64,000 nt of DNA from contig NC_060060.1 of assembly GCF_020283565.1 (NCBI RefSeq), positions 58,575,257-58,639,256 of the forward strand, given 5' to 3'. The notes beneath the pieces are model-generated. The model searched no databases. It saw only the letters and a list, made by a program, of their open reading frames with translations, and was not told the origin of the DNA. Positions 9,900-22,337 of this stretch are shown here, in pieces (within the stretch, counting starts at the first letter, position 1; the number at the start of each line of letters is the position of its first letter). A program made the translations under genes and the position numbers. Source of the DNA: Trifolium pratense. Taxonomy: Eukaryota; Streptophyta; Magnoliopsida; Fabales; Fabaceae.

Positions 9900-10868
9900 A
9901 TTTGTGTAATTATAAATTTGTATATATTAGTCAAAAATATATAAATTTATATATTCCGTCTCTAAATTTACATGTCCTTATTGTCAAAAATAGAAAAATT
10001 ATAGATTTCATTCATTTGATAGGGTATATCTCATAATATACTGCAGCCGATACCGAATTCTATCTTTTTCAATTCGTTATAGTTTTGATAGCAACACATG
10101 GGTACCATTAATTTGGCATACTATGTACACTCGTATCTTTCTTATACTGTATAAGACAAATAAAAGAAAACAATAAAACTGGTCCAAAAAGAGGACATTG
10201 ATAGCACAAGTGTATTTCAAATTACTATATAGAATTCGAGTTCAATTATCGGACATCCTTCTTCTAGAGTCAGAGTTAACACCAAAAAAATTACTATAAT
10301 GTGAATTTGAAATGCATACCTTAGTAGCATAAAGATTCAGTGTTGGTCGGATTAGACTTTAAATAAATTTGTTCGTACGGTATATTAGATTAAAATTATT
10401 TAAATTTACAAATACAATAATTAATATTTTTAAAAATTATAATATGTGAGATGAATATCCAATGCAAGAATACGTGTTTCAATATATGCTTTTCAAGCGA
10501 TAGGAAAGATTTTGCCTTTGGAATCTTAGGCTAAAGAGTAGAAGATATTCTGTAGGTTACTAGTGAGTTGATATGCATTTTTATCTTGTAGGTAAATCAT
10601 GACTCTATCGATGAAGAACACTCGTTTGAAAACTCAAAAGAAGAGTATTGTTTGATGACTTTGAAGAAGAAGAAAAATATATATAGTTTTACTCATTAGT
10701 GTGATAAGAATACAAACATTATTCTTTTCTACTTTAGGATTAAAATAGAGTCTACAGGTTGTATAGAGTTTCATAAATCTTGTGGCTTAAACAATAACTT
10801 CTGGACTACGACATAAAGCTTCAGCATATACCAATTATGTGTGATAACACGACAAATTCTAAGTGGTT
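9900..10868. other. AT-rich spacer, nothing recognised
   Basis: Low GC with no open frame of note and no clear inverted repeat. Confidence 0.6.
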
Positions 10869-11105
10869 CATGGTGGATCAGTCATGAATAACATTATAAC
10901 GAATACGAATTTTACAAAATTTATCGGTGAATTGAAAGTTTATACCAAACAGATCATCCATAAAATTAATTTAGAACAATTGAAATTCATTTGACATGTA
11001 ATTGAGGCCATCAAAATTAACGGTTTATTAAATACCGTAAATCTTGATGATTCTCAATAACATATCAAATGATTTTTAATTTTTTTAAATTTTTTTAATA
11101 GAAAC
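10869..11105. mobile_element. Foldback MITE copy (partial), same family as 25411-25752
   Basis: It shares ordered phrases with the element at 25.4 kb: TATAACGAATACGAATTTTA, GATCATCCATA, ATTAACGGTTTATT, AACATATCAAATGATTTT. The two sides of the ACGGTT/ACCGT centre are inverted versions of each other. Its right side is cut short before the hAT element. Confidence 0.6.
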
Positions 11106-11125
11106 CTATATTTGTTTATCCCTGT

Positions 11126-12028
11126 TAGAGCTGTCAAAACGGGTGGCCCGTTTCGAACCGATCCTGTCGGACTTCGGATTTTGTCGGGCTGAGCTAAAAA
11201 GTCCGGATAAAAACGGGCCATAAAAATTAGCGCCTGAGCCCGGTATGGATTTTCGGGCTTTCAGGCCGGCCCGATTTTCTTATTTTTTTTTATTTTTTTT
11301 AGTGCTCAAACTCAACATTATAAATAACTAAAAACTATTACGTTGTGTTGTGCATATCAAAATTGGACATTCAAATAAATTACTACACTATGTTAATCAT
11401 TACTCTTATATTATACATATACTATGTAGGATTAAATATTCTCGCGCGCGCTATTTTTACTCATCCGCTACGTACAAGTTTCTCGTGCGCCCTATTTTAA
11501 CTCACCCGATAATTACGAGTTTCTCCCCCGCCCTATTTTTATTCATCTGCTACCTATGATTTCTCACACGCTCTATTTTTATTCATCCACTATTTATGAG
11601 TTTCTCGTGCGTCCTATTTTTACTAATCCGCTACTTACGAGTTTCTTGCTCGCTCTATTTTTACTCAACCACTACGTACGAATTTCTGGCCCGCCCTATT
11701 TTTTCTCATCTTCTACTTAAAGTAGTAAAAATGAGAAATTTGAGGAAAAAACACCGTCCGCTACTTAAGTAGCGGATGATATTTGTGACACTCGTAGAAC
11801 GGCAAAAGAAACTCTTATAATACAATCTAAGTTCAAATCATCCAAAAAAAGTTACTTATAGTATTTATTTTGGAAAAAATTATTATAATTTACTCGGGCT
11901 AGCCCATATTTTAAACGGGCTTTATTGGACCGGGCTAAAAAGCCCAGAAACAATTCGGGCTAGGATTTTCAAGGCTCAAGCCCGAGAAAAAACCGGGTTT
12001 GGCGGGCCGGCCCATTTTGACAGCTCTA
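11126..12028. mobile_element. hAT-type non-autonomous element, 903 bp
   Basis: Perfect 14-bp terminal inverted repeats TAGAGCTGTCAAAA / TTTTGACAGCTCTA. The 8-bp flanks ATCCCTGT (11118-11125) and ATCCCCGT (12029-12036) match except for one base. TAG-type ends with 8-bp TSDs are diagnostic for hAT. The subterminal parts repeat CGGGC/GGCCCG motifs on both sides, as expected for transposase binding sites. No transposase is encoded. The centre holds a 41-bp tandem repeat, listed separately. Confidence 0.9.
11438..11722. repeat. Minisatellite of seven ~41-bp units inside the hAT element
   Basis: Units start at 11438, 11479, 11520, 11560, 11601, 11642 and 11683, so the period is 41 bp with one unit of 40. 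Each runs roughly TTTCTCGYGCGCYCTATTTT, then TACTCATCCGCTAC, then a TACGAG-like end. Identity between units is moderate, with the CG-rich part most variable. The array ends near 11722. Confidence 0.9.
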
Positions 12029-12185
12029 ATCCCCGTGCACCCATCAAACAAAGGCATCAATCATGGTTATTTCCTTGAGTACCTAAAATTGTAAGGGGTC
12101 AATTTTCTTATCCAAATTGAATCATACTCACCATAAGAAAAATGTAATAAAATAATAACAAAACACTTCACCAATAAAAAGATTT

Positions 12186-12187
<2 letters not shown>

Positions 12188-12242
<55 letters not shown>
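12188..12242. repeat. (TA)n microsatellite
   Basis: About 55 bp of uninterrupted AT dinucleotide. Confidence 0.97.
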
Positions 12243-12246
<4 letters not shown>

Positions 12247-12284
12247 TTTGTGTTATGAATCGGCTAAATCCCAACATACACGAA

Positions 12285-12440
12285 TGCCCGTCAAAATGGG
12301 ATAAAGCTGATCACGTGGCACAACGACCACGGAGCCGAAGCATCGACCACGGATCCGAAGCAACAGGCACAGACAGAGGCCAAACACCCACCACGTCCTA
12401 ACGTGCTCCCTTGCAAAGGACAAATCCAAGTGTTATATGT
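12285..12440. other. GC-richer island with a 19-bp direct repeat
   Basis: CGACCACGGAGCCGAAGCA at 12324-12342 is repeated at 12344-12362 with one change (G to T). A TGATCACGTGGCAC segment with a CACGTG core precedes it. It looks like a fragment of an LTR or MITE, but no ends were found. Confidence 0.45.
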
Positions 12441-12514
12441 GGGTGATCCTCTGCACATGAGGGATACCACTATATTATAAAACCCTAATATTCTCATATA
12501 TATATATATATATA

Positions 12515-12553
12515 GGTCATGGGTTCGTTTCACAGCTCGTTGTAAACAAAAAA
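12515..12553 (+). mobile_element. SINE 3' fragment
   Basis: GGGTTCGTTTCACAGCTCG followed by TTGTAAAC and an A run. This matches the B-box and tail layout of the SINE at 46886-46964 (GAGTTCGATTCTCAGCTC, TTGTAAACC). The A-box half is missing, being replaced by a TA tract. Confidence 0.5.
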
Positions 12554-12702
12554 AAATTTAATTAGTGGATACTGTATGAATTTTGGTTCATTAATTAAAG
12601 TAACATATAAATTTAATTATGATCATAAATAGCTTGTGCATGTTAGACTGGACCCTTTTTCAAATACTATCATTCCAAATGTTGTTGGGCAGTGAGCAAT
12701 TA

Positions 12703-12847
12703 CTCCCTCTGATTCTTATTATAAGAGAAGTTTTCCTTTTTAGATTCATTGTAAAATTAATGTATCTGAACAATATTATAGTCTAAATACATTAGTTTTA
12801 TAATGAATCTAGAGAGTCAAACTTTTCTTGTAATAAGGACCGGAGAG
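12703..12847. mobile_element. Stowaway-like MITE, 145 bp
   Basis: It begins CTCCCTCTGATTCTTATTAT and ends with the inverted form (AATAAGGACCGGAGAG), with TA duplicated at 12701-12702 and 12848-12849. The centre is also self-complementary. The TA TSD plus CTCCCTC ends define Stowaway (Tc1/mariner-derived) MITEs. Confidence 0.88.
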
Positions 12848-13194
12848 TAAAAATTTATCATTAACTTATTATATTTTATTATTTAAAACAATTAATTAGT
12901 TTTCCTAAAAATTAAAAGTAAAATGATGCAACCTTTGAACTATCTTTATCAAATCTATGGTGACACTAGTTCATGTCAAAATCGTTGTCAGTGACTCTAT
13001 AAGCAGAGCCTACAGACACGGCCCTTAATTTTGGCTTGTCTAATACTATTATGCAAGCTTGCATTTGCATGCATGTCATCTTGCATACTTGCATGGATGT
13101 TATATTGACTACATGCATTCATAATTAACCTGATTATTACAGTTGAACAAACTCAATTAATATCATGTCTGCAATATAGAGGTGTAAATATTAT

Positions 13195-13345
13195 TATTTT
13201 TTAACGGCAAATATATTAGAAATTTTCGAATGCACCACCGTGAGAAGAAAAATATCCGTCACGATGAGAGATAAGGATCAACCACATGTAGGACAAAGCA
13301 ACAAGAGGGCTTCCAATCCTCCTGACCAATCGAGATCCAACATGA
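13195..13345 (-). mobile_element. L1-type LINE 3' UTR fragment
   Basis: It shares GATCAACCACATGTAGGAC, then CAAGAGGGCTTCCAATCCTC and ATCGAGATCCAACATGA with the LINE remnant at 50070-50995. Same orientation (minus). No coding part remains. Confidence 0.65.
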
Positions 13346-13349
13346 TACA

Positions 13350-14705
13350 AATTTGTTTAAGTGGTAAATAACTTAAATTTTATAATTAAATGGTCATAGA
13401 TTTAATATGGCTTTTGTGTATAGGAAGAAAATTTTATTAAGAGGAGTAAAATAATTTTGCATACTTATAAATTATTGACAAGATGAACACATTTATACTT
13501 TATATTATTGGCTTTGAGAGCAATTTAATTTTTTTTAAACAATTCAAGGACTCCAGAAAAATGAACAATATAATATAGGCAAATGTTAACTAGTGTTCCC
13601 GGAGCACGTTTTAAGATCTTAAATAGTAAGTTTTTATAAATATTTTATGGGAATACATAAAGCCAACACATTAAAAATTGTAACGTTTAATTTTTTGAAT
13701 AAAAAATTTCTTTAAATAAAATACTTATTAAAAAATATCCCGGAAACACTCGTTAACCACCCCTATAATTTCCTATATTATATTGACATCAACTTACACA
13801 CCAAAATTCGCTAATAGTATGTACACTATTGCAAAAGGAAAATTATTATTGTTAATAAACTCCTCTAAAGATAAATCTTTTGAAAGAATACGAGTTGAAT
13901 TGCTGAGAAGAAAAAAAAAATTATTATATAAACACTTAAATTGAGTGTAACCAAATAATTGCATCTGATATTTGCAACAAAACAGTGTGTGTTTTTTTGT
14001 TTTTAAGTGTATATAAAGGACAAATACAGATACAGATATAAATACAAACAAATACATAAAGGACAAAAGAGCATCTTGGAATAGTGAATGGTATGGTAAA
14101 GGATAAAGGGCACCCAACAACTCTGCGTACCCATGACGAAATTATTAACTAGACAAAGATACCATTATTCACCCAACATTCATACCCTCTCCATATCCCA
14201 ATATCTGATACAATATTTATTATTTATACACAATCATATCACAATATTCCCATAAAATATATTTATAACATATATTGCCATAAAATATATTTATAATTTA
14301 TTTCCCATATAAACATAACAGATCGTAATTGAGAATACTAGTTATATAATTTATAGTAATTGTATCACTCCAAATTCAATAACTTATTCTTTACATTATG
14401 GTAAAACTAAATGCATCAATGCATGTGATAAGGGTAATTTAATATAAGTCTAATTCTTTCTCTTTAATTTATACATATATTTGTTAATATCTGTGTTGGC
14501 AAATTTGAAAATTAGTCAAAATATCATATAACTGTGAATTTCCTTTGCTTTAAGCAATTGCGCTGATGAAAGGAACTCTTACCTTTAGTTTGGTGTTTTT
14601 TAGCTACCGAAGAAAGAGTTGCATAAATGTAATAAAATAGAAAATAAAAGAATAAAAATGCATAAATAGCATGACTTTGGTTAATTACGTGTGTCGTACG
14701 TGATT
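13350..14705. other. AT-rich spacer, nothing recognised
   Basis: The open frame at 13794-14120 (minus) is hydrophobic low complexity with no recognised domain. No inverted or direct repeats of note were seen. Confidence 0.6.
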
Positions 14706-14715
14706 ACACTGATTA

Positions 14716-14863
14716 TGTGGGATGTGTAGCTCAACTGGTTAAACTAGTTGAGCTAAGAGTTAAGGAGCAGGAGGTTAAGGGTTCAAGTCCTGGCGAAGGA
14801 GAAAAAACCAACATAACATTGTAATACTGACAACTAACCTTGATTATAGAAAGAAAAAAAAAA
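14716..14863 (+). mobile_element. tRNA-derived SINE
   Basis: It has an internal A-box-like TAGCTCAACTGGTTA and a B-box GGTTCAAGTCC about 45 bp later, then a non-tRNA tail ending in an A-rich run. The 8-bp ACTGATTA stands at both ends (14708-14715 and 14864-14871), consistent with a TSD. A related copy lies at 27166-27285. Confidence 0.75.
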
Positions 14864-15162
14864 ACTGATTACTAGGATATGTGTTGTCCCACATTTGGCT
14901 TGACATTTCCTACTTCGCGACATTTTTTATTTTCTCTATCCACACATCGCCTCCTCAAAACATGCATTCCTTCCAACAACTACTTCGGTAAGTGGTAACA
15001 TATATAAGTAGGTAATATCACCTATATTTCTTAAGTTGATTTCTTTATGTTTAAAACTTTTTTTTTGGCTAACTAAGACCGGCACATTAGGCATGAGAAT
15101 GCATGAAGATGTGCACAACAACGTTGTAGGTGTTATACGTTAGTGGAATATTTGAGGGTAGT

Positions 15163-15450
15163 ACATCCCACGCAATGGGTCATTTATCAGCTAAGAGTGG
15201 CGCAACATAAGAGATGGTGAGTCTTTAATTGGATATTAATGAGTCATATTGGACCACAATATTTATTGGGCCTTTGAGTAATGTGGGCTTTAGATAGATG
15301 ATGAACATATTCTTCACATACATCCCATGCAATGAGTTATTTATCAATTAAGAGTGGTGCAACATAAGAGATGGTGAGTCTTTAATCGGATATGAATGAG
15401 TCATATTGGACCACAATATTTATTGGGCCTTTGAGTAATGTGGGCTTTAG
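15163..15450. repeat. Tandem duplication, two ~130-bp copies offset by 157 bp
   Basis: The segment with GCAACATAAGAGATGGTGAG, ATATTTATTGGGCCTTTGAG and TAATGTGGGCTTTAG occurs at 15163-15293 and again at 15320-15450 with a few substitutions. A minus-strand open frame (15382-15723) overlaps the second copy and is not recognised. Confidence 0.85.
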
Positions 15451-16079
15451 TCTAGTCCGGAACAGTTGTCCTCCAAACCTTGCTATGAATATATTAAGGG
15501 TTTGAACTTCATTGTAGGTCAGATCCATGGAAATGTATGGTTTGTTCTTTTTGGATGTCATTACTTGCAGACATTGATTGGTGTTAACTTGAGATTCGTT
15601 GAAATGGGGATCCATTGTGCCTTGAATCCATACCAGAGATGATACATCATGTAGAGGATCCGTTATGAATGAGAATATGGGATCCGTTGATGAGGACAAA
15701 TGAAGAGCATGAAGAGAATGCACATTTTAATAAATTAGGATGAACTTTGTTTTACTTTGGTATGTAATAATTCCAAGTTTATTTTAATTTGGGATTGTAA
15801 TATATATAGTTTTAATTTAGTTTTAGTTGATGTCATTTGTAAGTGAAGGAAGGTAAATATGATGTATGTCTCTTACGGACTAAAATGGTGCACTTATGGC
15901 TCATATAGATTTAGGTTAAATTTTGCTATAACTAGGCATTTGTAACCTCATTTAAACAACTTTGAAATGAACTAGAAATATCTCTTAGTGAGATTATAAG
16001 TATGTTTTACTCCTTTTTGGTTCTTGGACTAGAATCCTAATTGATTCTTAACAATGTCATTCTTACCATTGTGGCGAAT

Positions 16080-17255
16080 CCTCTTCGCTTATCAATCTTC
16101 ATGATTGTTCCGCCTGCTTCTACCACATCCTTCCCCAAATCCAAGTTTCTTTGTTTCTTTTCTCTTTTCATTTGCTTCTTTCTTTGAAGAATCACTTGGT
16201 GAGATCCTTCATAGTATGTGGAAGCAATCCATCCACATCAGTAATCCTCCAATCATGGAAGATACTGACCATTTAAAGTTTTTCCCATCTTCATGGTCTC
16301 GTTCTTAGATTCTTCGTCCTCCTAAGCCGATTAGATAACTTTCCTGAAGAATCCTCAGTTTACTAATGCCACAAAGTCCCTTTTCCTATCGTTTTCCTCC
16401 TCATTGCTCTCCGGTTCTTTGTTACAAAAATGAAGCATTTTAGTCTGCACCTTTAACTTCCACTACCTATTTGGTGAATCGTTCAATGTAGTCACCAAGG
16501 GATTCATCTTTCCCTTGGACAATGACACTAAGAGAAGCAAGAGTTTTTGGCTGACGTTTCCTGGTAGTAAAAAAATGCGATGTGAACTCGTCGCACAATT
16601 GGCCCCAAGATATGATGGACCCTTCTGGTAGGACTTTAAACAATGTCATGGTAGATCCCTTGAGGGTGAGGAAAAATAGATTGCATTTAATTGCTACCCA
16701 TCTCGCCTGATAGTCTAGGATGGCCTCAATGTATTCCACATATTCATTGGGATATGCAGTTCCGTCATAAGTTTACAGCTTTAGGGCCTTCTCCAAAGAT
16801 CTGGGGATTCTACTAGAGAACAAACCATTATGGCGATGAGGACGATCCCTTTTCTTGTTACCATGTGGCGTGCTCCCTCTTCTTCCTCCTCTTGGCGAAG
16901 TTTTTCTTCTATTGTTGTTGCCGGAGTTATGTGAGGGGGATCTACATCCATTTCCTCCGTTGTAGGTGCCACGTTCGCCATTGCCTCCATTGTTATCGTT
17001 CCCCCTTGGGGGAGGACGACTCTGCTCTTCCTGAAATGGCTGGGAGAGGTTATCATCAAGAATGGTTGTGTGTTGACTTAGTTGGATTTGAGTGGCTATT
17101 TGATGTGGAATAGTCTCTCGGTTCCGCTATATGTTTTTCAGTCCCGTTGTCTGTTACCGAAGAAGGTTCATAATGTTAACGAGGAGCTCGTTTGTTTGGA
17201 GTCCGCCGATGGCATGGTGGTCCAACTGCAATTGTTGAGTTTGTTGTGCTGGTTG
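16080..17255 (-). pseudogene. Ty3/gypsy gag remnant
   Basis: The frame 16467-16739 has the Retrotrans_gag core (CNLFFLTLKGSTMTLF, LPEGSIISWGQLCDEFTSHF, LASLSVIVQGKDESLGDYIE). On its left the reading continues past a stop as KGAD-KMLHF. On its right, in shifted frames, lie Gly/Asn-rich and Gln-rich segments (HHAIGGLQTNELLVNIMNLL) typical of the Gag N-terminus. Several stops and frameshifts are present. No pol remnant or LTR was found nearby, so it is an orphan fragment unrelated in sequence to the Tat gag at 5-9 kb. Confidence 0.75.
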
Positions 17256-17541
17256 AGTCTATTTTGTTTTAATTTAAAAAAAAATAAAAATCTTTGGTAA
17301 TAAATTCATCTTCTACTTTAGACTTATCTTAATTCTTTACTTTTTGATTTTTATAGTGACTTGTATTTTTTTTTAAAACACACTTTATCCTTAAAATATT
17401 TTAATATATTATTTAATTCTTTAAAAAAATATTTATTTGATTAAAATATATTAAAAACGAGAAGACTCCACGGTTAAACATTTTATTGGAGGTTCATATT
17501 AATGATTATATGCACTTAAAAATTTTGCCTACAAAGACCAA

Positions 17542-17762
17542 GGGTCCGTTTGGAATAGCTTATTTTTGAACTTATACAAAACAACTTATACAAATAAATA
17601 AGTTTTTATGCTAATATATAAGTTTCCATTAACAGAAACTCTATTTTTATAAATTTATTTTTTCATAAATTACATTGACAAACATATGATAATACATAAA
17701 AATTTATTTCTTTACATAAACTATTTTACATAGCACAAAAATAAGCTATTCCAAACGAGTTC
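17542..17762. mobile_element. Foldback MITE with GTTTGGAATAGCTTATTTTT ends
   Basis: The left end GGGTCCGTTTGGAATAGCTT and the right end AAGCTATTCCAAACGAG are inverted copies of more than 20 bp with few mismatches. The interior is AT-rich without coding. No convincing TSD, so the superfamily is not assigned. Confidence 0.7.
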
Positions 17763-17764
17763 TT

Positions 17765-20195
17765 TGTATTTTACAAACAAAACAAAAGCGGGAGTCTAAT
17801 ATGGACATCAAAAAAGAGCTAAAGGTGGAACAAATGAAAGTAAAATCCAAAGAAAAAGATATCCTCCTTTAAAAGAAAAAAAGAATAACTTAGCCCATAG
17901 TAACATAACTACAAATAATATACATTTTTTTTTACAATAGAGCAGATGATTGAACCCACCACTTTATATATGAAATTCAAATTTCTCACCACTATACCAA
18001 AACAAACTCCAAGAATTAAGTCTAATAGTAGAAGGACAATTTTAAATTTAAAAATTTTCAGATTCGAACCTCTAAGTGTTTTTTGTGCTTCAAGATATTC
18101 AATATCTTAAAATTGAGACACAACCTCCTCACCCTAAAACAAAATCCATGTAGTATCAATTTATTGTCTTGATTATTTCACTTATCTTTCCTTTTCTTAT
18201 TTCTACAATTGAAAAATGAAGAAGCGTTGTAAAGAAGAGTGTAGACAAGTTTATTAATCTCAAACACAAAACAAGACATAGGCGGGTCATTAAATTAAAT
18301 CTATTAATTAAGTTTCTTCAATAAATTGCATTTTTAATTAATGCATTATAATAATTTCATATCTAAATGTGCTCAACATGATAGTATATTAATGGTCACT
18401 GCAAAGCACAAAACAACTTTCGGAGGTCAATTTAATATCTTGAACCATATTTGTTTCTTCTTTCACAATTATTATAAATAAAACATTGAAAAGTAATGTT
18501 TTGACAAGAAAGACTATATGGAATATAATTGAAACAAAAAGAAAGCTTTGGTGGGTCTTTTCCTTTTAATTAAGTTTCTCACATAAAATAGTCCCTAGCT
18601 TTATTACGGAGCTTGAATTATTTAATACATTTAAGGCTGGTCAGCAGGATAAATTAATGAGGCTTTTAAGTTCATGACCCCATCTCACCATTTTCTCAAA
18701 TTATCGACACTTTATTTCTTTGCAACTCTTAGGTGTGTTTGGTTTTGTGGAGCAACTGTGAGGTAATTGAAAGTTCTACATTATTTAAATATACATTATT
18801 TAAAAAAAATAAAGTTTTAGCACCATATAAATAAGATGACTTATAAATATATAATTTGTTAAAATTTTGATTAAAAATAGTGTTTAATTCACTTGTATCA
18901 TTGTTTTTGACCTAATGTAGATTATACCTCAGCTTCTCTAGTAGTATCACTTGAGAGAGATGGTTCGACCAACTCCTTGTGTGTAAAAAGTATTTTTGAT
19001 TAACAGCGTGTCTCGTTGATTAATACAATAAATTGTCGGTGCAAGTGTATATGGAAGGAATAACTTTTTCTTGAGGGGAAGCATCAACCACTGTATGTAG
19101 AATGAACTCACATATCAAGAGAAGATTTATTATGTTGCAAAGTATGAGATTGAAACTAGGGAAGCATCAATACAATTGAGATTAGTAAATTCAATGATTT
19201 AAAGTTTTGTATAAAATTTTATATCCAATTCCCTTATGTATATATTTGTTTTTGACCTAAATTATGTTCCGACTCTCCTCATGATCAAACACTCAGATAT
19301 CTTAAAATTTTGTTAGATATATATGATATATGATTTAAGAATCCAAGTATTTAATTTCATGTCAATTTTTGAATATAATACAGTAATTTTAATATAAATT
19401 TAAATTTATATCTTATTCAACAAAAATCTAGGATTTTTTTTTTATAAAACAAAAATCTAGCATATATATGTATATGCCACAATAGATTATTTTTTTTACA
19501 TGGTCGAATAATTCCAATACCTTGTACCAAAAAAATAATATCAACACCTTTAGAAGGTTAATTAGTGTCATATACTCATACGTATGAAAGGTAGAATAAG
19601 TCTGCGCAGCTTGTTCATGATGTCCATAGAATAATGATAAAAATATACAAAAAAGCAAAGCTACTAAAGTTGATTTTGGTATGCAACATGATGGGATTAG
19701 GATTCTCAAACACATGCAACTTACTTAAGAGCATGTACTTTGCAATCATCTTTCCCAAGTGTTCACGATCCCGAATCCAAGCATACTTTCTTCTAATCTA
19801 ATTTATTATAACACTCATTAGTTATTTGTACTCTATCACATAATACTTATATAATTACTTAGCTTAGTAGACTAGTAGTATATATATAATAATGCAAATT
19901 AAATACACTAGACCAACAAAACAAGGACCAACAAAACAAGATCTCCCTCATCCCTCTAAAGTAGATTCATATCTTCCAATAAGCATCTTTTCTTTTTCTT
20001 TTGCTTATTTTTTTTCTTTAATATATTAAGGGTGCAGTTCATTTATATACTAATTGTTTCCTTTGAATTTCCCACTCATTAGATCATGCTACACATGAAC
20101 TATTGAGTATGCTTGTTTTGGTAATTTGACTTTATTTTATGACACTTTGGTTAATTATTTTTTTGGGGTGAAAAAGACACTTCGATTAGTTAGGA
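17765..20195. other. AT-rich spacer, nothing firmly recognised
   Basis: Low-complexity AT-rich DNA. The open frame at 19428-19715 (minus) is short and hydrophobic without a known domain. Confidence 0.6.
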
Positions 20196-20199
20196 TACT

Positions 20200-20890
20200 C
20201 CTTTCGGTAGAACGACACGAAATAGATACCGAATTATCATATTTTAGAATGAATTATCCCATAACTAGGAATTAAATTAAAACTTAATATAACTCGATAC
20301 TATTGAGAATTGACACTAAAGTGACTCTAAAAACATATATGACTGGATGTCATCACAACCTCAAACTTGAATTATTACTTGTCCTCAAGTGATATGTTTG
20401 TCAAAACAAAATAGTCAGGGAATTAACAAATTAATTTGAATGATAAAAATCTCATAAATTTTTTCTCTTCCTCCGGTCTTAATTTCAGTGATCCTGCTCA
20501 ATCAACATTTTGGCTTCCAAGACTTGAATCAAATTTGGTCCAATGACCATTCCACGCGATGTTCAAAGTTCAACCTTATGTCTCCTCACCAATTCACTCA
20601 ATTTTTGACAAGGTATTCACTTTATCAATATACAAATGCTATTTTACCATAAGCTTGAAAAAAATTCTTAACGTCAATCAAAATAAATACATCACACACA
20701 TTTTTGAGGTCTTAAGGGTTATAATTTGGCTTGGGTAAATGGTGGGATAATTTTGAAAAAAGTAGGCTAAATTGGAGTTAGGTACGTACCCGCTACTACT
20801 CCTTATTAAAAAGTTACCATTACCGGGGATTAGCTCAATGATAATTAGGCTGCATTGGAGTTAGGTACCCGCTACTACTCCTTATTAACA
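20200..20890 (-). mobile_element. Athila-type gypsy fragment: LTR start plus 3' internal end
   Basis: On the minus strand, TTGAGGACAAG and CAAGTTTGAGGTTG (a polypurine tract type known from Athila) precede TGATGACATCCAG, the LTR start. The complete counterpart is at 61659. The internal side shares TTAGGGTTATAA-type sequence and TGGAGTTAGGTA with 62.0 kb. A 36-bp piece with TTGGAGTTAGGTACCCGCTA is duplicated at about 20770 and 20855. The LTR is truncated on its left. Confidence 0.6.
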
Positions 20891-20899
20891 ATCATTTAG

Positions 20900-21120
20900 C
20901 GTCGATGTCAGGCTGAGTCAAATGCTCTAGGCTAAACAGTAGCGTCGGATATAAGCCATCCGACTGAAGTCGAGTCTAAATCTGATTCTATTTTGGGCCG
21001 ATGCTTTACATGTGAAAATTCAACCAAATGCTATAGCTCCGGTCTATCCGACTCTAAAGTCAACTTCTTAAAGTCAACATCATAATATAGCGTCGGCTTG
21101 ACCGACGCTAATGGCCGTTT
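20900..21120. repeat. CGACGCT motif cluster with perfect hairpin
   Basis: Several AGCGTCGG and CCGACGCT motifs occur, including the perfect stem TAGCGTCGG / CCGACGCTA (about 21088-21111). CACTA transposons carry such subterminal repeats, but no CACTA terminus was found here, so the assignment is tentative. Confidence 0.4.
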
Positions 21121-21359
21121 TTTTGTTTCATACCACATCTAGGTAAATGAGGGTGGTGCAGCTGAGGATAAATCTGCACCATCACCTAGCCTGAAATCTA
21201 CATCTTAAGAGAAAGGGTTTAGATTAGGAAGGAAGATGCTGAAGGGAAGAAATACTTTGTAGAGAAAAAAACTTTAATGGGTTTAAGTTATGCCGCCTAC
21301 TAAGAATTAACAATTAAAAGATGAGAAAACTTTCCTAAAGACGATTTAACTTTGGTTCT

Positions 21360-21770
21360 GTAAACGACGTAAACACATGTGATCTAGTATCCTGAACACA
21401 TTTCACATCAATTCTTTAACTGATGTGAAAAATGGGGATTCCATGTCGCTATCGCATATCCACTGATGTCAAATATAATTTTTTTTAGGAAAATGTTAAC
21501 ATGTGCACCAAAGGCACATGTTAAGGAAGCAAAAGTAGAAATAATATATTGAAATATGTGCATTTAACTTCTTAAGTATTAAATTTTTTTCTAACAATAT
21601 ATGCAATTTTCTATATTTAGAACCTTAACATGTGCATTTTATGTACATGTTAACATGACCCTTTTTTTTTATTAAAAACAAATGGGGATTCCACTTCAGT
21701 TATGTGAATACCCCGATGTGAAAACCTTATGTTTCATATCGGTTTTGTATGAAAACCGATGTGGAATCCT
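21360..21770. mobile_element. Repeat region with CGATGTGAAA motifs, interrupted by a MITE
   Basis: GGGGATTCCA and GATGTGAAAA or its inverse recur at 21410-21480 and 21680-21765, including AAAACCGATGTGGAATCC, resembling CACTA subterminal repeats. Between them (about 21492-21655) is a small element bounded by TGTTAACATGTGC and GTACATGTTAACA inverted ends. Confidence 0.45.
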
Positions 21771-21931
21771 GGGTTTTTTATTTTTTGTTTTGTTTTTGCT
21801 ACCTGTAATATTTTTCCAGCATCAAAAGACCACATTTAAAACTGCCATTTGGTACCTTAAATATGGGAGTATTTTCTTCCCAGTATAGTTGTGAAATTTA
21901 TTTATTTTTGGTAAACCAAGGTAGCACAACC

Positions 21932-22222
21932 AGGGACGGAGCTGAAACTTTTGAGTAGTGGAGAAACTATATAAATTTGTCACACTAAATATGTAAATAA
22001 CATTTCAAATTTTAAGCGTTGTTTATATATCATAAATTATTTTCTACGATGTTCTATATTCTCAAACGTTGATAATATTCTCATCGTTGATAAAAATATT
22101 TCTCTCTTTCCACTATTATTAACACATATACAAACTCAACAAAATATATCATAGGCTTAATGTATCCAGAGGTCCTTTAAATTTTGCATTTGTAGCAGTT
22201 ATATCCTTTAAATTTTTTAGGT

Positions 22223-22269
<47 letters not shown>

Positions 22270-22337
22270 AGAAAATATTTTTCAAAATTTCGTGAAGGCA
22301 CATGCCCACACAAGCCACCAAGTGGCTCCGTCGCTGA
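21932..22337. mobile_element. hAT-type non-autonomous element, 406 bp
   Basis: A perfect 8-bp TSD GCACAACC stands at 21924-21931 and 22338-22345. The ends AGGGACGGAGC and GCTCCGTCGCT are inverted copies with one mismatch, a known hAT end type in plants. The interior is AT-rich and carries a TA tract of about 40 bp near 22228-22267. No transposase. Confidence 0.88.

Noticed and set aside
11350..11559. Open frame over the 41-bp repeats
   Set aside because: It spans non-coding hAT interior and minisatellite. The repeat period of 41 is not a multiple of 3.
14720..14795. tRNA gene
   Set aside because: A- and B-box-like sequences are present but no cloverleaf with an anticodon arm closes. The A-tail and TSD mark a SINE.
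15382..15723. 113-codon minus-strand frame as a host gene
   Set aside because: It overlaps a tandem duplication and has no recognised motif, intron structure or codon bias.
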